Assembly: GCA_029204225.1 (NCBI GenBank)
Contig: CM055108.1
Location: 12,649,955-12,713,954 of the forward strand
Length of the DNA stretch: 64,000 nucleotides
From: Diphasiastrum complanatum
Lineage: Eukaryota > Streptophyta > Lycopodiopsida > Lycopodiales > Lycopodiaceae
Direction of reading: 5' to 3'
A program made the position numbers and the translations under genes. The notes below the pieces were generated by a model. It saw only the letters and a list, made by a program, of their open reading frames with translations. It ran no database searches and was not told the DNA's origin. Shown here one piece after another: positions 1 through 10,583 of the stretch (positions within the stretch are counted from its first letter, which is position 1; each line of letters begins with the position of its first letter).

Positions 1-62
1 CTTATCTGGAGAAGAGGGGATATAAGCTCTCATAAATTAGAGACCCCAATCTCAAGAGGTTT

Positions 63-950
63 GTGTGTTTCGCTCTTACTTCCATTTTCTTACCGGAGCA
101 AGAATACACCATTTCCAATAAGAATATGAAATACTTGCTGAGAGCTTTGAATGGAGAACCCATTGCCTTCGGACATATTGCTTTTAAGCAATTCTGTAAA
201 TTAGTAAAGGATAAGCAATTTTCCAGGCTTGGATTGCAGTTTGGTATTCTATGTATGCATGCCGGTGTTTTGTCTATGCAAGAAGATATCATAATTGCAC
301 CGGTGCTGCCACATTTAGCCCCTTCTATTGAGGGTGACTCACAAATGAGAATATCAAAGGTGACCTCTATTGAGATTGCAGTGTCATCACCATCAACCCA
401 ACAGAATGAAAGCTCGGTGAGGATGTCTTTGCCATCATCCCAGTACAAGCCGCTTTCCAGTATAGAAAGGGGCCAAAAAGTAGAGAAAGGAATAGAGATT
501 ATTGCTAAGCAGGAGCAAATCCAAGAAGATATCTAGCAAGAGCCAGTAAAAGAAGATGAATTTTTTTTTGATATTCAGTAGGAAAATGCCGATGACATTG
601 AGTCGCCAATCCTGGATAAAAAACTATATTTGAAGACCTTTGGCACATTGTTGTTAGACAACCAGGCAACCATTACTTCGTCCGTCTAGAAAAGGTCTCT
701 TTACACCAGAGGGGATTGTGAAGCGTAAGAACAAGGTAGTGTATTTACTATTGAGGACAGAATTTCAAGCATTTCAGTAGGAACTAGCCTCCTTTCTACT
801 TCCTTTCTATAGTCCAGGACTCCAGTGGAGAATGGATTACCTCCTTCTACCAAAACTTTTTGGCTATACTAAAGACCAATGGGAAAGCCTTTGGACTTTC
901 ACTAATCTAAACACTTTTTGGGCTAAGTTAACAATGAGCTATGTGTTTAG
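63..950 (+). pseudogene. Decayed unknown plant reading frame
   Basis: An open stretch runs to about 536, starting upstream of any ATG, and is followed by further coding-like sequence after stops and a frame change (about 660-950, with readable text such as KGLFTPEGIVKRKNKVV and LLLPKLFGYTKDQWESLW). The segment near 110-290 has the spacing of the domain found in plant transposon-derived proteins in which a hydrophobic helix is followed by a GxPI motif (here NGEPIAFGHIAF), but the match is weak. The C-terminal half is charged and low in complexity. It could be a TE-captured gene fragment. It abuts a Copia RT remnant on the other strand. No function is assigned. Confidence 0.35.
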
Positions 951-999
951 ATAACGAACTTGTCTGATACTTAATTCACTAATTTTGTGGAAATCTATA

Positions 1000-1444
1000 A
1001 CCACTAGGCTACCACATGCTACAACAAGGATCGATAAATTCTATCGAACCAGGCCCTTGGAGCTTGCTTCATTTCGGAAAGAGCTTTTTGCAATTTGCAT
1101 ACCTTGTGTTCTTGGCCTTGAAGGATGTAACCTTCTGGTTGATAGATATAGATATCTTCTTGTATGTATCCATTCAGAAATGTTGTTTGAACATCCATCT
1201 GGTGAACTTCCACATCTTTGGCAACTGTGATAGAAAGTAATGATCGAATTGACTGAAGTCTTACTACTGGACTGAACGTCTCAGTGTAGTCAATCCCATA
1301 TGTTTGTTCATATCCTATGACGACTAGTCGAGCTTTTCATTTGGTTGTCAAACCATCTGGATTGAGCTTCAACTTGAGAATCCACTTTAAATCGATAATC
1401 TTCTCGTCAGAAGGACCCTTAACAAGATGCTAGGTCTTGTTTTT
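1000..1444 (-). pseudogene. Copia reverse-transcriptase fragment
   Basis: Minus-strand translation gives the N-terminal part of a Ty1/copia RT: KWILKLKLNPDG, then GIDYTETFSPVV, MDVQTTFLNG, and QPEGY with QEHKVCKL. These are in the usual order of the family. One in-frame stop interrupts the stretch after LTTK. The YxDD catalytic segment and RNase H are missing on the low-coordinate side. On the high-coordinate side the fragment stops exactly where the L1 LTR begins at 1445, so the L1 element was probably inserted into, or joined to, this older Copia. Confidence 0.8.
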
Positions 1445-2184
1445 TGTAGTGGGTTTCTTTTCTTGCCTAACCTGAATCCAAGATCTAGTCAATCTAGCAT
1501 CACAGAGATGAAGTTAATTGTCACGCGTAGGTTCGTTCCCATGAGACCGATAGTATAGTTCAGATTTCAACATGAATGGAGGATCCAAATCTAACTCTAA
1601 CATTCATTAACCCTACGATCCATTAACACTACACATCCACAACAAAGATAGCTTACCCTTTCTCTCTCTCCCTTTCTCTCTCATAAAAAGTATAATAACA
1701 CTCAATCCCAATAACATTCAGATCCAACAATCAACAAAAAACAAAGAAAGCATGAAAGATGGAAGAGGAAAGAAGAAGAGCAAGGACATTCATCAATCAA
1801 TTTATGAAGAGAACCAATCTGCTTTATTGAAATGAGTAAATGAACATGAGGAGCAGCTCGAGTTGGTCCCTTCTTATAGTAGAGAAGAGGACCCTGGCCT
1901 CTGAATCCTATTGGTCCATTTCTACCTCCCTAATTATTCAAATTTAAAAAAGTGTGAGAACCATTAAAATTGGAGGGAAACCCAACTTTATTCACTAACT
2001 TGACATTTAGGCCCTGCGACATTAAAAGTCCCACAAAAAGGCCTAAAGTCCTTTTATTGACTTTTAACTAATCAATCAAATAACTATGTGATCATTGGGT
2101 TGGACTTACACACGCAGGGTGCCAAATCCCTCTCATTTATTAACTAGGGTTAGGGTTGCCTTGGGATCCGCAAACCCTCCAACA
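1445..2184 (-). repeat. L1 element 3' LTR (740 bp)
   Basis: On the minus strand this runs from TGTTGGAGGG to CCCACTACA, with the TG...CA ends expected of an LTR. The same sequence occurs as a solo LTR at 46784-47533 and as a partial + strand copy from 63514. A purine-rich tract, GGTGGGGGGTAT, lies immediately upstream of the TG and is the polypurine tract that primes plus-strand synthesis; this makes it a 3' LTR. The LTR carries a short telomere-like TAGGGTTAGGGTT stretch. Confidence 0.85.
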
Positions 2185-2196
2185 ATACCCCCCACC
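2185..2196 (-). other. Polypurine tract of L1 element
   Basis: GGTGGGGGGTAT on the minus strand, directly adjacent to the LTR start. Its position and composition match an LTR-retrotransposon plus-strand primer. Confidence 0.75.
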
Positions 2197-2316
2197 AAAA
2201 CTGGTGGCGGTTCCACAACACCTGCAATATGCAGTTATTGGAAACTTTTATTTGCTTCACGCCACATCTTGATTAAATGGTACTGCACCTTCTCCATAAA
2301 GTCGAGGCGTGCAGTA

Positions 2317-3160
2317 TTAAAATCCATTGTGTGGCAAAAAACAACGGTGGGCTCTGGCAATCCACTTTGAGGTTGTCCATGATGTAAAGCGTGATTCCCA
2401 GGAGTCCCCCATCATTGCTGCACGAAAGTATAAACGAGCAACCAGCAGCTGATCTTTGATTTGCTCTGAAGCCATCGGCTTATTTTGATCGAATGCCAAA
2501 GGAGGGAGGCTATCATCCCATATGATTGCCACTGACGCCAACAGAGTTAGATCTTTAGCAAACATTGTCGATTGTCGCACCGTTGGATCTGGAGAGTGGA
2601 CATACTCTCTCTAATAGGCTTGTAAGGCTCGGTGGAAGTCCATTGAGATTGTCCAACTGTAGGGCTGATGGATAATTGGCCAATTGGGTGTATGGATGGT
2701 GATTTTGTCCATAGCCAATCCCAAATCTTTCCATTTATTCCTTCACGACATTGGCACATAATAAGGGTCGACCCTCAATTGGTGAGGGCTGGCAACATAA
2801 CTCCTGATTGATTCTGGAGTTTTCTCAAACACTGTAATTCTCCATGTCGGCTGCTCTCCCAATGCAGGTATTTTGTCCAACTCTTTTCTAGGCTCTATCT
2901 CGGAGATCTTACACTTCAGAACCAAACCCCCATGCAAGGACTCATGCGGATGTTGCTTTAAGAAGGTTTGCATCTGGTCGTCGACGTTGATGGGCTTTCT
3001 AAATAGAGGTGTGGTCCTTGATGAGGATGGACCTGCTTGTACTACCAGTAAGATTGGCGGTTGTTCTGCTATATCTGGAGCTCTCCCTTGGTCCATGCTC
3101 GAATCTACCCCTGTATCCAAAGTTTTCAAACTCAATGGCACCTTGCAGGGGATTTGAAAA
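2317..3160 (-). pseudogene. Unknown ORF upstream of L1 polypurine tract
   Basis: A single minus-strand frame of about 275 codons, interrupted by only two stops (TGA at 2743-2745 and a TAG shortly after). It ends about 130 bp before the L1 polypurine tract. Readable segments include HESLHGGLVLKCKISEIEP, EQPTWRITVFEKTPESIRS and EQIKDQLLVARLYFR. None shows RT, RNase H, integrase, protease or zinc-knuckle motifs. Its position just before the 3' LTR is where env-like or extra ORFs sit in some plant LTR elements, so it may be a lineage-specific ORF or captured host sequence. The upstream limit is uncertain. Confidence 0.45.
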
Positions 3161-4139
3161 CATTGAAATGTATGTATAAGTAATGTCTCACATGGGGCGA
3201 CATCAAAGCATCCATGTCTTTATTGCATGAAAGATTGCTACAATATGAATTTGGGACAACCCCAATATGAGAAGCAGAAGATCCAACTATGAAAAGTGTT
3301 CTGCCAATTCCATTAAAAAATAATCACATATGCACATTACATGTTGAGGTTCGTATTACTGAAAAATGAATTTATCTGCATATCCTTCTTGCATGGAATG
3401 CAAAACCATAGTCTGTGGCTAAAGCAACTATTAAGAGGTTGGAAGAAGTTCTTTCATAGGTAGGATTACATAAAGGGAATGTCATCATTGAAAAAAAGTG
3501 ACAAACCCTCCAAAAAAGAGGGAAATGTTCCTAATAAGCAATCAATTGGAGGTGCTAAAGCAAGAAGATTCGTATCCAATCACATAGAAAATAATCTAGT
3601 GTTAGATACGGAATTTGGAAATACATTGCTCAAGTCACACAAACAATAGAAGCAAGTAATCAAATGGAAAAGAGACAAGTGTGGAACAACCTAGACAAAC
3701 TCATAGGTGTTATCAAGAAGAAAAAACCTATCATCAGAAGATATGAGGACTTTGCAAAATCATTGCACCACACTTGTACAATCTACACGAGATTGTTGGG
3801 GAGAAGATCATGTGAAAGATATCAGATCAATTAAGATCCAAATCCATAAAATGATCTTGGGTTAGAAAGACAACAAATCAACAATCTAGCCAATGTAGAA
3901 AAACCAACATCTACACTATGAATGAGATGCAAACTCTAATAGATCTTGATCAAACATCAATCAAAACATGAAATAAAATTGTTGTCCATACAAAAACAGT
4001 AAGCTATTGTATTTTACATGTGTGGATCTGAAAATAGCATTTAATGAACATTCTACACACAAAATTTCAAGATATCACAAGTATAGTGCACCAATGGATA
4101 GTAGAATCCAAGAGAACCATGTATAAGCATAAATGAGAT
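3161..4139. other. Unassigned sequence
   Basis: AT-rich sequence between the L1 ORF and the Gypsy integrase remnant. No long frame, domain motif or LTR end was recognised. It may be more internal sequence of the L1 element, whose 5' LTR was not found here. Confidence 0.3.
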
Positions 4140-4253
4140 AAGAGAGAGAGAATGTCTCCTCTTTCCAAGCAGAGCACTTGAAGCTTGTAGACTGTTGCAT
4201 CCGTTGGATATTCCTACTCGATGGATTTTGTAGTCGGTTTACCATGTATAAAT
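4140..4253 (+). pseudogene. Gypsy integrase fragment, left of Copia-1
   Basis: Plus-strand translation gives the junction between the integrase zinc-binding region and catalytic core of a Ty3/gypsy element: LLHPLDIP in one frame, then MDFVVGLPC in another, as in the family pattern MDFIxGLP. The frame continues across the Copia-1 insertion: after removing the element and one TAAAT, it reads on into the fragment at 9993. Frame changes and stops show it was already decaying. Confidence 0.75.
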
Positions 4254-5405
4254 TGAAGAAACGAAATGTTTCTAACTACAAAGCCTTGCTAGCTTTTAGC
4301 CCTCAGCCTGATGAAGATGTTCGCGAACATGAAAGTTAGGAGACACGAAGCACGAAAAGTTTTGCAAACACGAAAGTCAGGAGATACGAGGCACGAAAAG
4401 TTTCGCGAACTCAAAAGTCAAAGAAAATGAAGCCGAACGGTTCGCAAACTCAAAAGTCAAAGGAAACGAAACGAACGGTTTGCAAACGCGAAAGTCAAAG
4501 CAGACAAAGACAAATGGTTTGCGAACACAAAAGATTCATGAACGAGAATCTTTTGCATTCTGGCACAAAAATCTTTTACAGTCTAGTATGAGAGAAGGCA
4601 AATGACCAAAATGAAACCAACGATGGAAACAAAACCTTCTCTTGCCCTCCACGCTCCATACTAGTACCAGCGAGATCATGCAAGTACCCAGAAGTACAGA
4701 TATCTGATCTGATGGCATGATGTCAACAGATACATTTTAGGTCATGGCTAATCTGTCACTCTTGTATTTCTCTGTGTAGATGTTTAATTACTCTAATCTT
4801 AGATTTACATAGAGTGATTATACTTATTGGATGATACTTGACATATAGATCAATAGAGTACACATACAGTGTAATGCAGTAGTCTGATGCAAGTAAGCAA
4901 TCAAGACAAAAATACAGAAATACATGTCTGCCTCCGTGCGAAGATAATTTTATCTAGGATCTGTAGATCCAATTGTCCACTAGTAAAGCGAGACGATTGC
5001 TCATGAGAGAACTGTGTTTCTCCCACACCAACGCACTGTGTGGATTTGCATGCAGTGCTTGAAGAAATCAGAGAAAAATCAATATAGATGACTTTCTTGT
5101 TGTGTCTGAACTCGAATGCAAATGCGTCTGTTGTTTATGCATGTGTCTAAGTTTTCCTGTTCATTTGAATTTTGCATCTTGGTTGAAACTATGTTGAATG
5201 CTGCATTAATTTTATAAACGTAGATCAGCAGTGCTTGACTACACTCTGGAGGACTATAGGAGTAATTTAGTTGGCAGTGTCCAACGATCGCATCTGAACT
5301 CCATCAGAGGGCAAGAGAGTCGTGGTTCCTTCACAAAAGCTTCACGACTGCGATCCTGATTCATTCAGTGGTATCAGAGCATATCACCCCTTCTCATTTC
5401 CATTA
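4254..5405 (+). repeat. Copia-1 5' LTR
   Basis: 1152 bp, TG...TA (CA in the 3' copy). It contains about five tandem imperfect 40-50 bp units built on AAAGTCAGGAGACACGAAGC / AAAAGTTTTGCGAAC at 4317-4545. Near its 3' end lies an internal copy of the primer-site sequence, GTGGTATCAGAGCATA, in addition to the real primer site at 5407. Confidence 0.88.
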
Positions 5406-5406
5406 G

Positions 5407-5419
5407 TGGTATCAGAGCC
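5407..5419 (+). other. Primer binding site (initiator Met-tRNA type)
   Basis: TGGTATCAGAGCC two bases after the 5' LTR end, the standard minus-strand primer site of plant Copia elements. Confidence 0.88.
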
Positions 5420-5521
5420 AATCATCCTGTCATATTCTGACATAGCCAAGAACCTGGTAGATCTAGGAGGCCAAGCATTCAAACAAACAACCATCAACAA
5501 GGAAACAGACTCCAAGAAGCA

Positions 5522-8500
5522 ATGGCTTCAATCAGCAACATGCAGAGCAAGATCTGCACAATACTTGATTCTTCAGGATCTAACTTTCTAGCCTGGAAAG
5601 TTAAAAATTCACTGATACTCAAGGGCAAAGGACTATTCCCCTAGGTGGATGGCACAAAAGAAATGCCTATGACAACAGACAAGGAGCTACGCGAATGGAG
5701 GGGGAAAAATGACAAGGCAGTAGCCTTGCTATCATCTTTCATTGAAGATAGTTTCACACTTGACCTGGCTACACTCTCCAAAGCTAAGGAGATGTGGGAT
5801 GCATTACTCACCAGATTTCAGATGAAATCAAATAGTCAAATCATGATGTTGGAAGATCAGCTGACGAATTTGTAGTGGGATGGAAAAGACCTCACTTCTT
5901 TCGTAAGAAAGATGAAGGATCTATTTCTGTCACTACATAACTCTGGAGCAGAGAACATTGTGTCAGTTGAGAAGTAGCTCATGTACATGTTGAGAGCCTT
6001 ATCCAGATTATTCCAGACGACAAGAACCCTGCTTGCAAAAGATCCCGCCATGAACCTCGAAAAGGCGATTGTCGAGATTCGAAAGGAAGTCGAGGCCAGA
6101 GAACATCTTGATCACAAAGATGATTCTGACCAGGACCTCTACAGCAACAAAGAGAAATCCAAAAAACAATTTAAGCCTAAGAGAGAGCTGAATAAGAGGC
6201 AGGATCATGACCAGCAAGAAGAGGGAACCAGCAAAGGCAACTGGAAGAGCAAAGGGAGGTCGAAACAAGAAGGTGCAGACAAGAAGACTTGCGTGAGATG
6301 CAGAAGAGATGGGCATACAGTAGATACATACTGGCTCAATCCCAAGATTGAGTGTATCCATTGCCATAAGAAGGATCACGCAGCCATGGATTGCTGCCAA
6401 AACAGACAGACAGGAGAACAACAATAGTTCACCCTATTTCGAGGAGTCCGAGAGCTCAAAAATGGGTGAAGAAAGAACAAACAAAAATTGTTTGACCGCC
6501 TATATCTGTGAAAACGTGTGTGCAGCATCAACATCTGACACACATGAGGTGATTCTAGACTCAGGAGCCACCTCACACTTCGTGACATCAAGACGAATAA
6601 TGTCAGATTTCAGAAGTGCGGATCCCTCAAGATTCATAGTTCTTGGAGATGGATCTAGACATCAAGTGAACGGTATTGGTTCACTATGGCTCAACACCAA
6701 CAGCAGAGATAGACGACTCGAAGTTATTCTGTGCCTACTCTGCAACAAGACTTGCTCTCTGTAGCAAGAATAGCAGATGCAGGGATGCGTGTGACATTTT
6801 CTGATGAAGCATGCTATGTGATTGATGCCAATACCAGTACTTTGATCGCTCAAGGCAGAAAGAAAGGAAACCTATATCATCTGAAGGTACGCCTACCTGC
6901 AGATCAGGTGCATCAGACTCATGATGACCAGCCAGACACTCTATGGCACAGGAGACTCTGCCACATGAACTCAATGGTACTTTACCAAGCAAACCATCAT
7001 GGAGCAATAACAGGGGTCAGCATCTCGAATGCAACCAGTTCGACCACCTGTGATGCATGTTTTAAGGGCAAGATGTCACGCACACCATTCATCAAAGACT
7101 CCTATAGAACGACTAAGATTCTGGAGCTAGTGCATTCTGACATCGGTGGACCATTCAACGTGATCTCAGTAGGAGATTCAAAATATTATATAACCTTCAT
7201 TGATGATTATAACAAATTTGTCAGAGTGTATTTTATTCAGAACAAATCTGAAGCACTTGATAAATTCACAGAATATGTGAATTGGGCTGAGAGATGTACA
7301 GGCAGCAAAGTGAAGCAGATCAGAATGGATCGAGGTGGCGAATACATCTCGAATTGCTCCACTAACTTCTGCAATGATCGTGGCATCATTCATAGAAGAA
7401 CTACAGCCTACACACCGTAGCACAATGGTGTTGCTGAACGAAAGAACAGGACCCTGATGGAAGAAGCCAGATGCATGATGGCCTACTCGAAATCTCCAAG
7501 GGCACTGTGGGCTGAAGCAGTAGCTATAGCCACATACATCTAGAACAGAACATGCAAGTCTAGTGTCCCTCACACGACACCACATGAGCTATGGTGAGGT
7601 AGAAAGCCCAATCTGTCTCACGTCAGAATCTTCGACTGTGCAGCTTATGCACATATTCCTGATAAGCTTCGAAAGAAGCTTGATGAAAAAGCCAAGCAGG
7701 GATTTATGGCACGTTATGACAACAATTCGTCATACTACGAGTCTACATGCCAGAAACAAACATTGTGAAAACATTGAGAGATGTCAGATCTGATGAGAGC
7801 AGGACAATGGCCAATGATGATCCTGTCAGCTCCGAAGTTCTAGAGAGACAGTACTATGACCTGCCGCCAATGACAGAGGGAGCAGACGACAAACACGAAA
7901 ACGAAGATTTTTGAGTTGTCTCCCATTCAAGAAACGATTCTGACGAAGAAAGATTCGAGAGGCAACCTGCCACAATAGTTCCTGTAAACCAGGATGGTTC
8001 CGGACTGAGCAGAGCAGACAAAGGAAAAGGCATAGCTGTCCCAGGAGGATCTCCCAGAAGGTCGGCAAGACCACGAAGAGTGCCAACAAGATATGTGCCA
8101 AGCAGGTCAGCTTTCATATCAGAAGAGTTATGCAGATTCAGTGGCAAGGAAGCGATTGAAAGTCCAAAAAAGGACAAATGGATCCAAGCCATGAACAAAG
8201 AGATGGAGTCAAGGAGGAAGAACCAAGTATGGACGTTGGAGTCATTACCACATAAGCACAAGACTGTCAAATGCAAATGGGTTCTCAAGCTCAAATATGG
8301 ACCAGATGGGAACATCACGAAATACAAGGCAAGACTGGTAGCAAAAGATTTCTCTCAGAGATATGGTATTGACTACCCTGAAACCTTCTCTCCTGTCGTC
8401 AAACATTCGTCCCTATGTCTGTTATTTACATATGCAGCAGCTTATGACCTTAGGATCCACATTGTAGACGAGAAGACAGCCTTCTTGCATGGCGAATTAG

Positions 8501-8905
8501 ACGAAGAGGTCTACATGGATCAACCCCCAGGATACGTCTCAAATTCACTTCCTGACTATGCATGCAAAATGCACAGAAATATCTATGTTCTGAAATAAAC
8601 AACCTAACAATGGTACAAGAAGAAAGATCAAGCCCTGAAATCATTAGGATTCAAGCCTCTATTTGCTGACTCTAATGTATATGTCAGAGTTACAGATGGA
8701 CAGATCATCATAGTGGTTGTATATGTGGACGACACTCTGATACTTTGTAGGAGTGAGAAGCTAATTGCTAAAGTAAAGGTAGACATCTCGAAAAATTTTG
8801 AGATAGTGGATCTGGGAGAAGCCAGGTGTTACCTAGGCTTACAAATTGAAAGGGACTACGAGGGAGGTAAGTTATACCTTCACCAGTCGAGATACACCCA
8901 GAAAC
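5522..8905 (+). pseudogene. Copia-1 gag-pol, decayed
   Basis: Starts at the ATG at 5522 (MASISNMQSK). The gag part contains CVRCRRDGHTVDTYW and CIHCHKKDHAAMDCC, two zinc-knuckle-like repeats near 6290-6400. A frameshift near 6415 leads to the protease (ILDSGATSHFV). Next come the pre-integrase region (LWHRRLCHMNS), the integrase with HSDIGGP, MDRGGEY and NGVAERKNRT (the D,D,E residues are kept), and the RT with KWVLKLKYGPDG and the catalytic YVDD near 8722. Gag-pol stops include TAG at 5641, 5873, 5974, 7418 and 7541, and TAA at 8596. Several fall where the family has Gln (for example TP*HNG). It ends in the 3' LTR before RNase H. The product would form virus-like particles and reverse-transcribe the element. 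Confidence 0.9.
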
Positions 8906-9987
8906 ATAAAAGTCAGGAGACACGAAGCACAAAAAGTTTTGCGAACATGAAAGTCAGGAGACACAAAGCACGAAAAGTTTTGTGAGCTCGAAAGTCGAAG
9001 GGAACAAAGACGAACAGTTCGCGAACTCGAAAGTCAAAGGAAACGAAGACGAACGGTTTACGAACTCGAAAGTCGAAGCAGACAAAGACGAATAGCTCAT
9101 GAACATGAAAGATTTACAAACGAGAATCTTTTGTGGTCTGGCACGAGAATATTTTGTGGTCTAGTACGAGATAAGGCAAACGACCAAAACGAAACCAATG
9201 ACGGAAACAAAACCTTCTCCTGCCCTCCACGCTCCAGAGAGTACCATCGAGATCATGCAAGTACCCAGAAGTACAGATATCTGATCTGATGGCATGACGT
9301 CAGCAGATACATTTTAGGTCGTGGCTAATCTTTCACTCTTATATTTCCCTGATTAGTTGTATATGCTTAATTACTCTAATCTTAGATCTACATAGAGCGA
9401 CTATACTTACTGGATGATACTTGACATATAGATCAACAGAGTACACATACAGTGTAATGTAGTAGTCTGATGCAAGTAAGCAATCAAGACGAAAATACAA
9501 AATACATGTCTGCCTGCGTGCAAATACAATTCTGTCTAGGATCTGTAGATCCAACTGTCTGCTAGTAAAGCGAGACGATTGCTCGTGAGAGAACTGTGTT
9601 TCTTCCACGCCAATGCACTGCTTGGATTTGCATGCAGTTCTTGAAGAAATCAGAGAAAGATCAATATAGATGATTTTCTTGTTGTGTCTGATCTCGAATG
9701 CAAATGCGTCCGCTGTTTATTCATGTGGCTAAGTTTTCTTGTTCATTTGAATTTCGCACCTTGGTTGAAACTATGTTGAATGCTGCATTAATTTTATAAA
9801 CATAGATCAGTACTGCCTGACTACACTCTGGAGGATTGTAGGAGTGATTCAGTTGGCAGTGTCTAGCGATCACATCTAAAATGTATTCGAGGGCAAGAGA
9901 GTCATGGTTCCTTCGCGAAAGCTTCGCGACTCCGATCCTGATTCATTCAGTGGTATCAGAGCATATCACCCCTTCTCATTTCCATCA
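8903..9987 (+). repeat. Copia-1 3' LTR (5'-truncated)
   Basis: Aligns with the 5' LTR from AACATGAAAGT onward, with the same tandem units (8903-9125) and the same end through TCATTTCCAT. The first ~66 bp of the LTR and the upstream polypurine tract are absent. The internal primer-like GTGGTATCAGAGCATA is present here too, so it belongs to the LTR. Confidence 0.87.
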
Positions 9988-9992
9988 TAAAT

Positions 9993-10165
9993 ACGCAAAA
10001 TGAAGCAAATTGGGTCATAGTTGATCAGTTTACCAAATTGGCTATGTTTATTTCGATAAAAGCTAGAGGAAAAAAAATATTCTAAATTAGTTTGTGTTGA
10101 ACATTTAGTTAAATTATATGGACTGCCATCCTATTAAGAATCAGATTTGATCTGATATATTTTTA
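9993..10165 (+). pseudogene. Gypsy integrase fragment, right of Copia-1
   Basis: Reads NEANWVIVDQFTKLAMFI and then, after a stop and a frame change, LVKLYGLPS, the family pattern WVIVDRLTKSAHF...LYGVP. It is the continuation of the fragment ending at 4253 and defines the empty site of Copia-1. It ends near the start of the next LTR. Confidence 0.78.
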
Positions 10166-10197
10166 TTGTAAGCTCGAAATGCAGTATTGTAATTAAC

Positions 10198-10583
10198 TAT
10201 ACATATCTTCAGTTAATTAGGATTTACAGTTTTTGGTAGTTATCAGGACGTGACCGATTATTGTCATATCAGTCGGGCAATGATCCCATAGCCGGCTACT
10301 TGGGTTAGCTGAGTATCCACACATAGGAAAAATTAGCCTGTATAGAGTTATTTACAGTACTTGCTATACTTGGGGGCATGTCCCAAGTTTGTTGGTCGAC
10401 AGGTGGTAGGCCAATTTTAGGACACCTGCCTTTTCATGCAATTTGTGAATACTCTATATGTACAGTGTTTCTTTGTAATCTATAAGCTTTTGCTGTGCCA
10501 TCTTTGAGAGCTTGTGAGGAGTGTCTATGGTGATTGATTTATGTGATCTGCATACTGCACTAGATCCTAACAAGATTTCAACA
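10198..10583 (+). repeat. 5' LTR of Copia-5
   Basis: Runs from about TGTAATTAAC to TTTCAACA and is followed immediately by TGGTATCAGAGC, so it is a 5' LTR of a plus-strand Copia. The start is less certain than the end because no second LTR is in the window (an alternative TG lies at 10177). Confidence 0.65.

Larger units (their letters stand above)
4254..9987 (+). mobile_element. Copia-1 LTR retrotransposon
   Basis: A Ty1/copia element bounded by TGAAGAAACG and TTTCCATCA and flanked on both sides by TAAAT (4249-4253 and 9988-9992), a perfect 5-bp target-site duplication. Order: 5' LTR, Met-tRNA primer site, gag, protease, integrase, RT, then a 3' LTR fused to the RT. This GAG-PR-INT-RT order is diagnostic of copia. 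The RNase H region and about the first 66 bp of the 3' LTR are missing, which indicates an internal deletion near 8900. Multiple stops and one frameshift make it non-autonomous. Confidence 0.92.

Noticed and set aside
2130-2170. TAGGGTTAGGGTT-like telomere sequence in the L1 LTRs and in the Copia-2 LTRs
   Set aside because: Only two or so units and always at a fixed place inside the LTR, so not a telomere or interstitial telomeric array.
2317-2580. Resemblance of QIKDQLLVARLY to plant galacturonosyltransferases
   Set aside because: The match is about a dozen residues; the rest of the frame shows no glycosyltransferase motifs.
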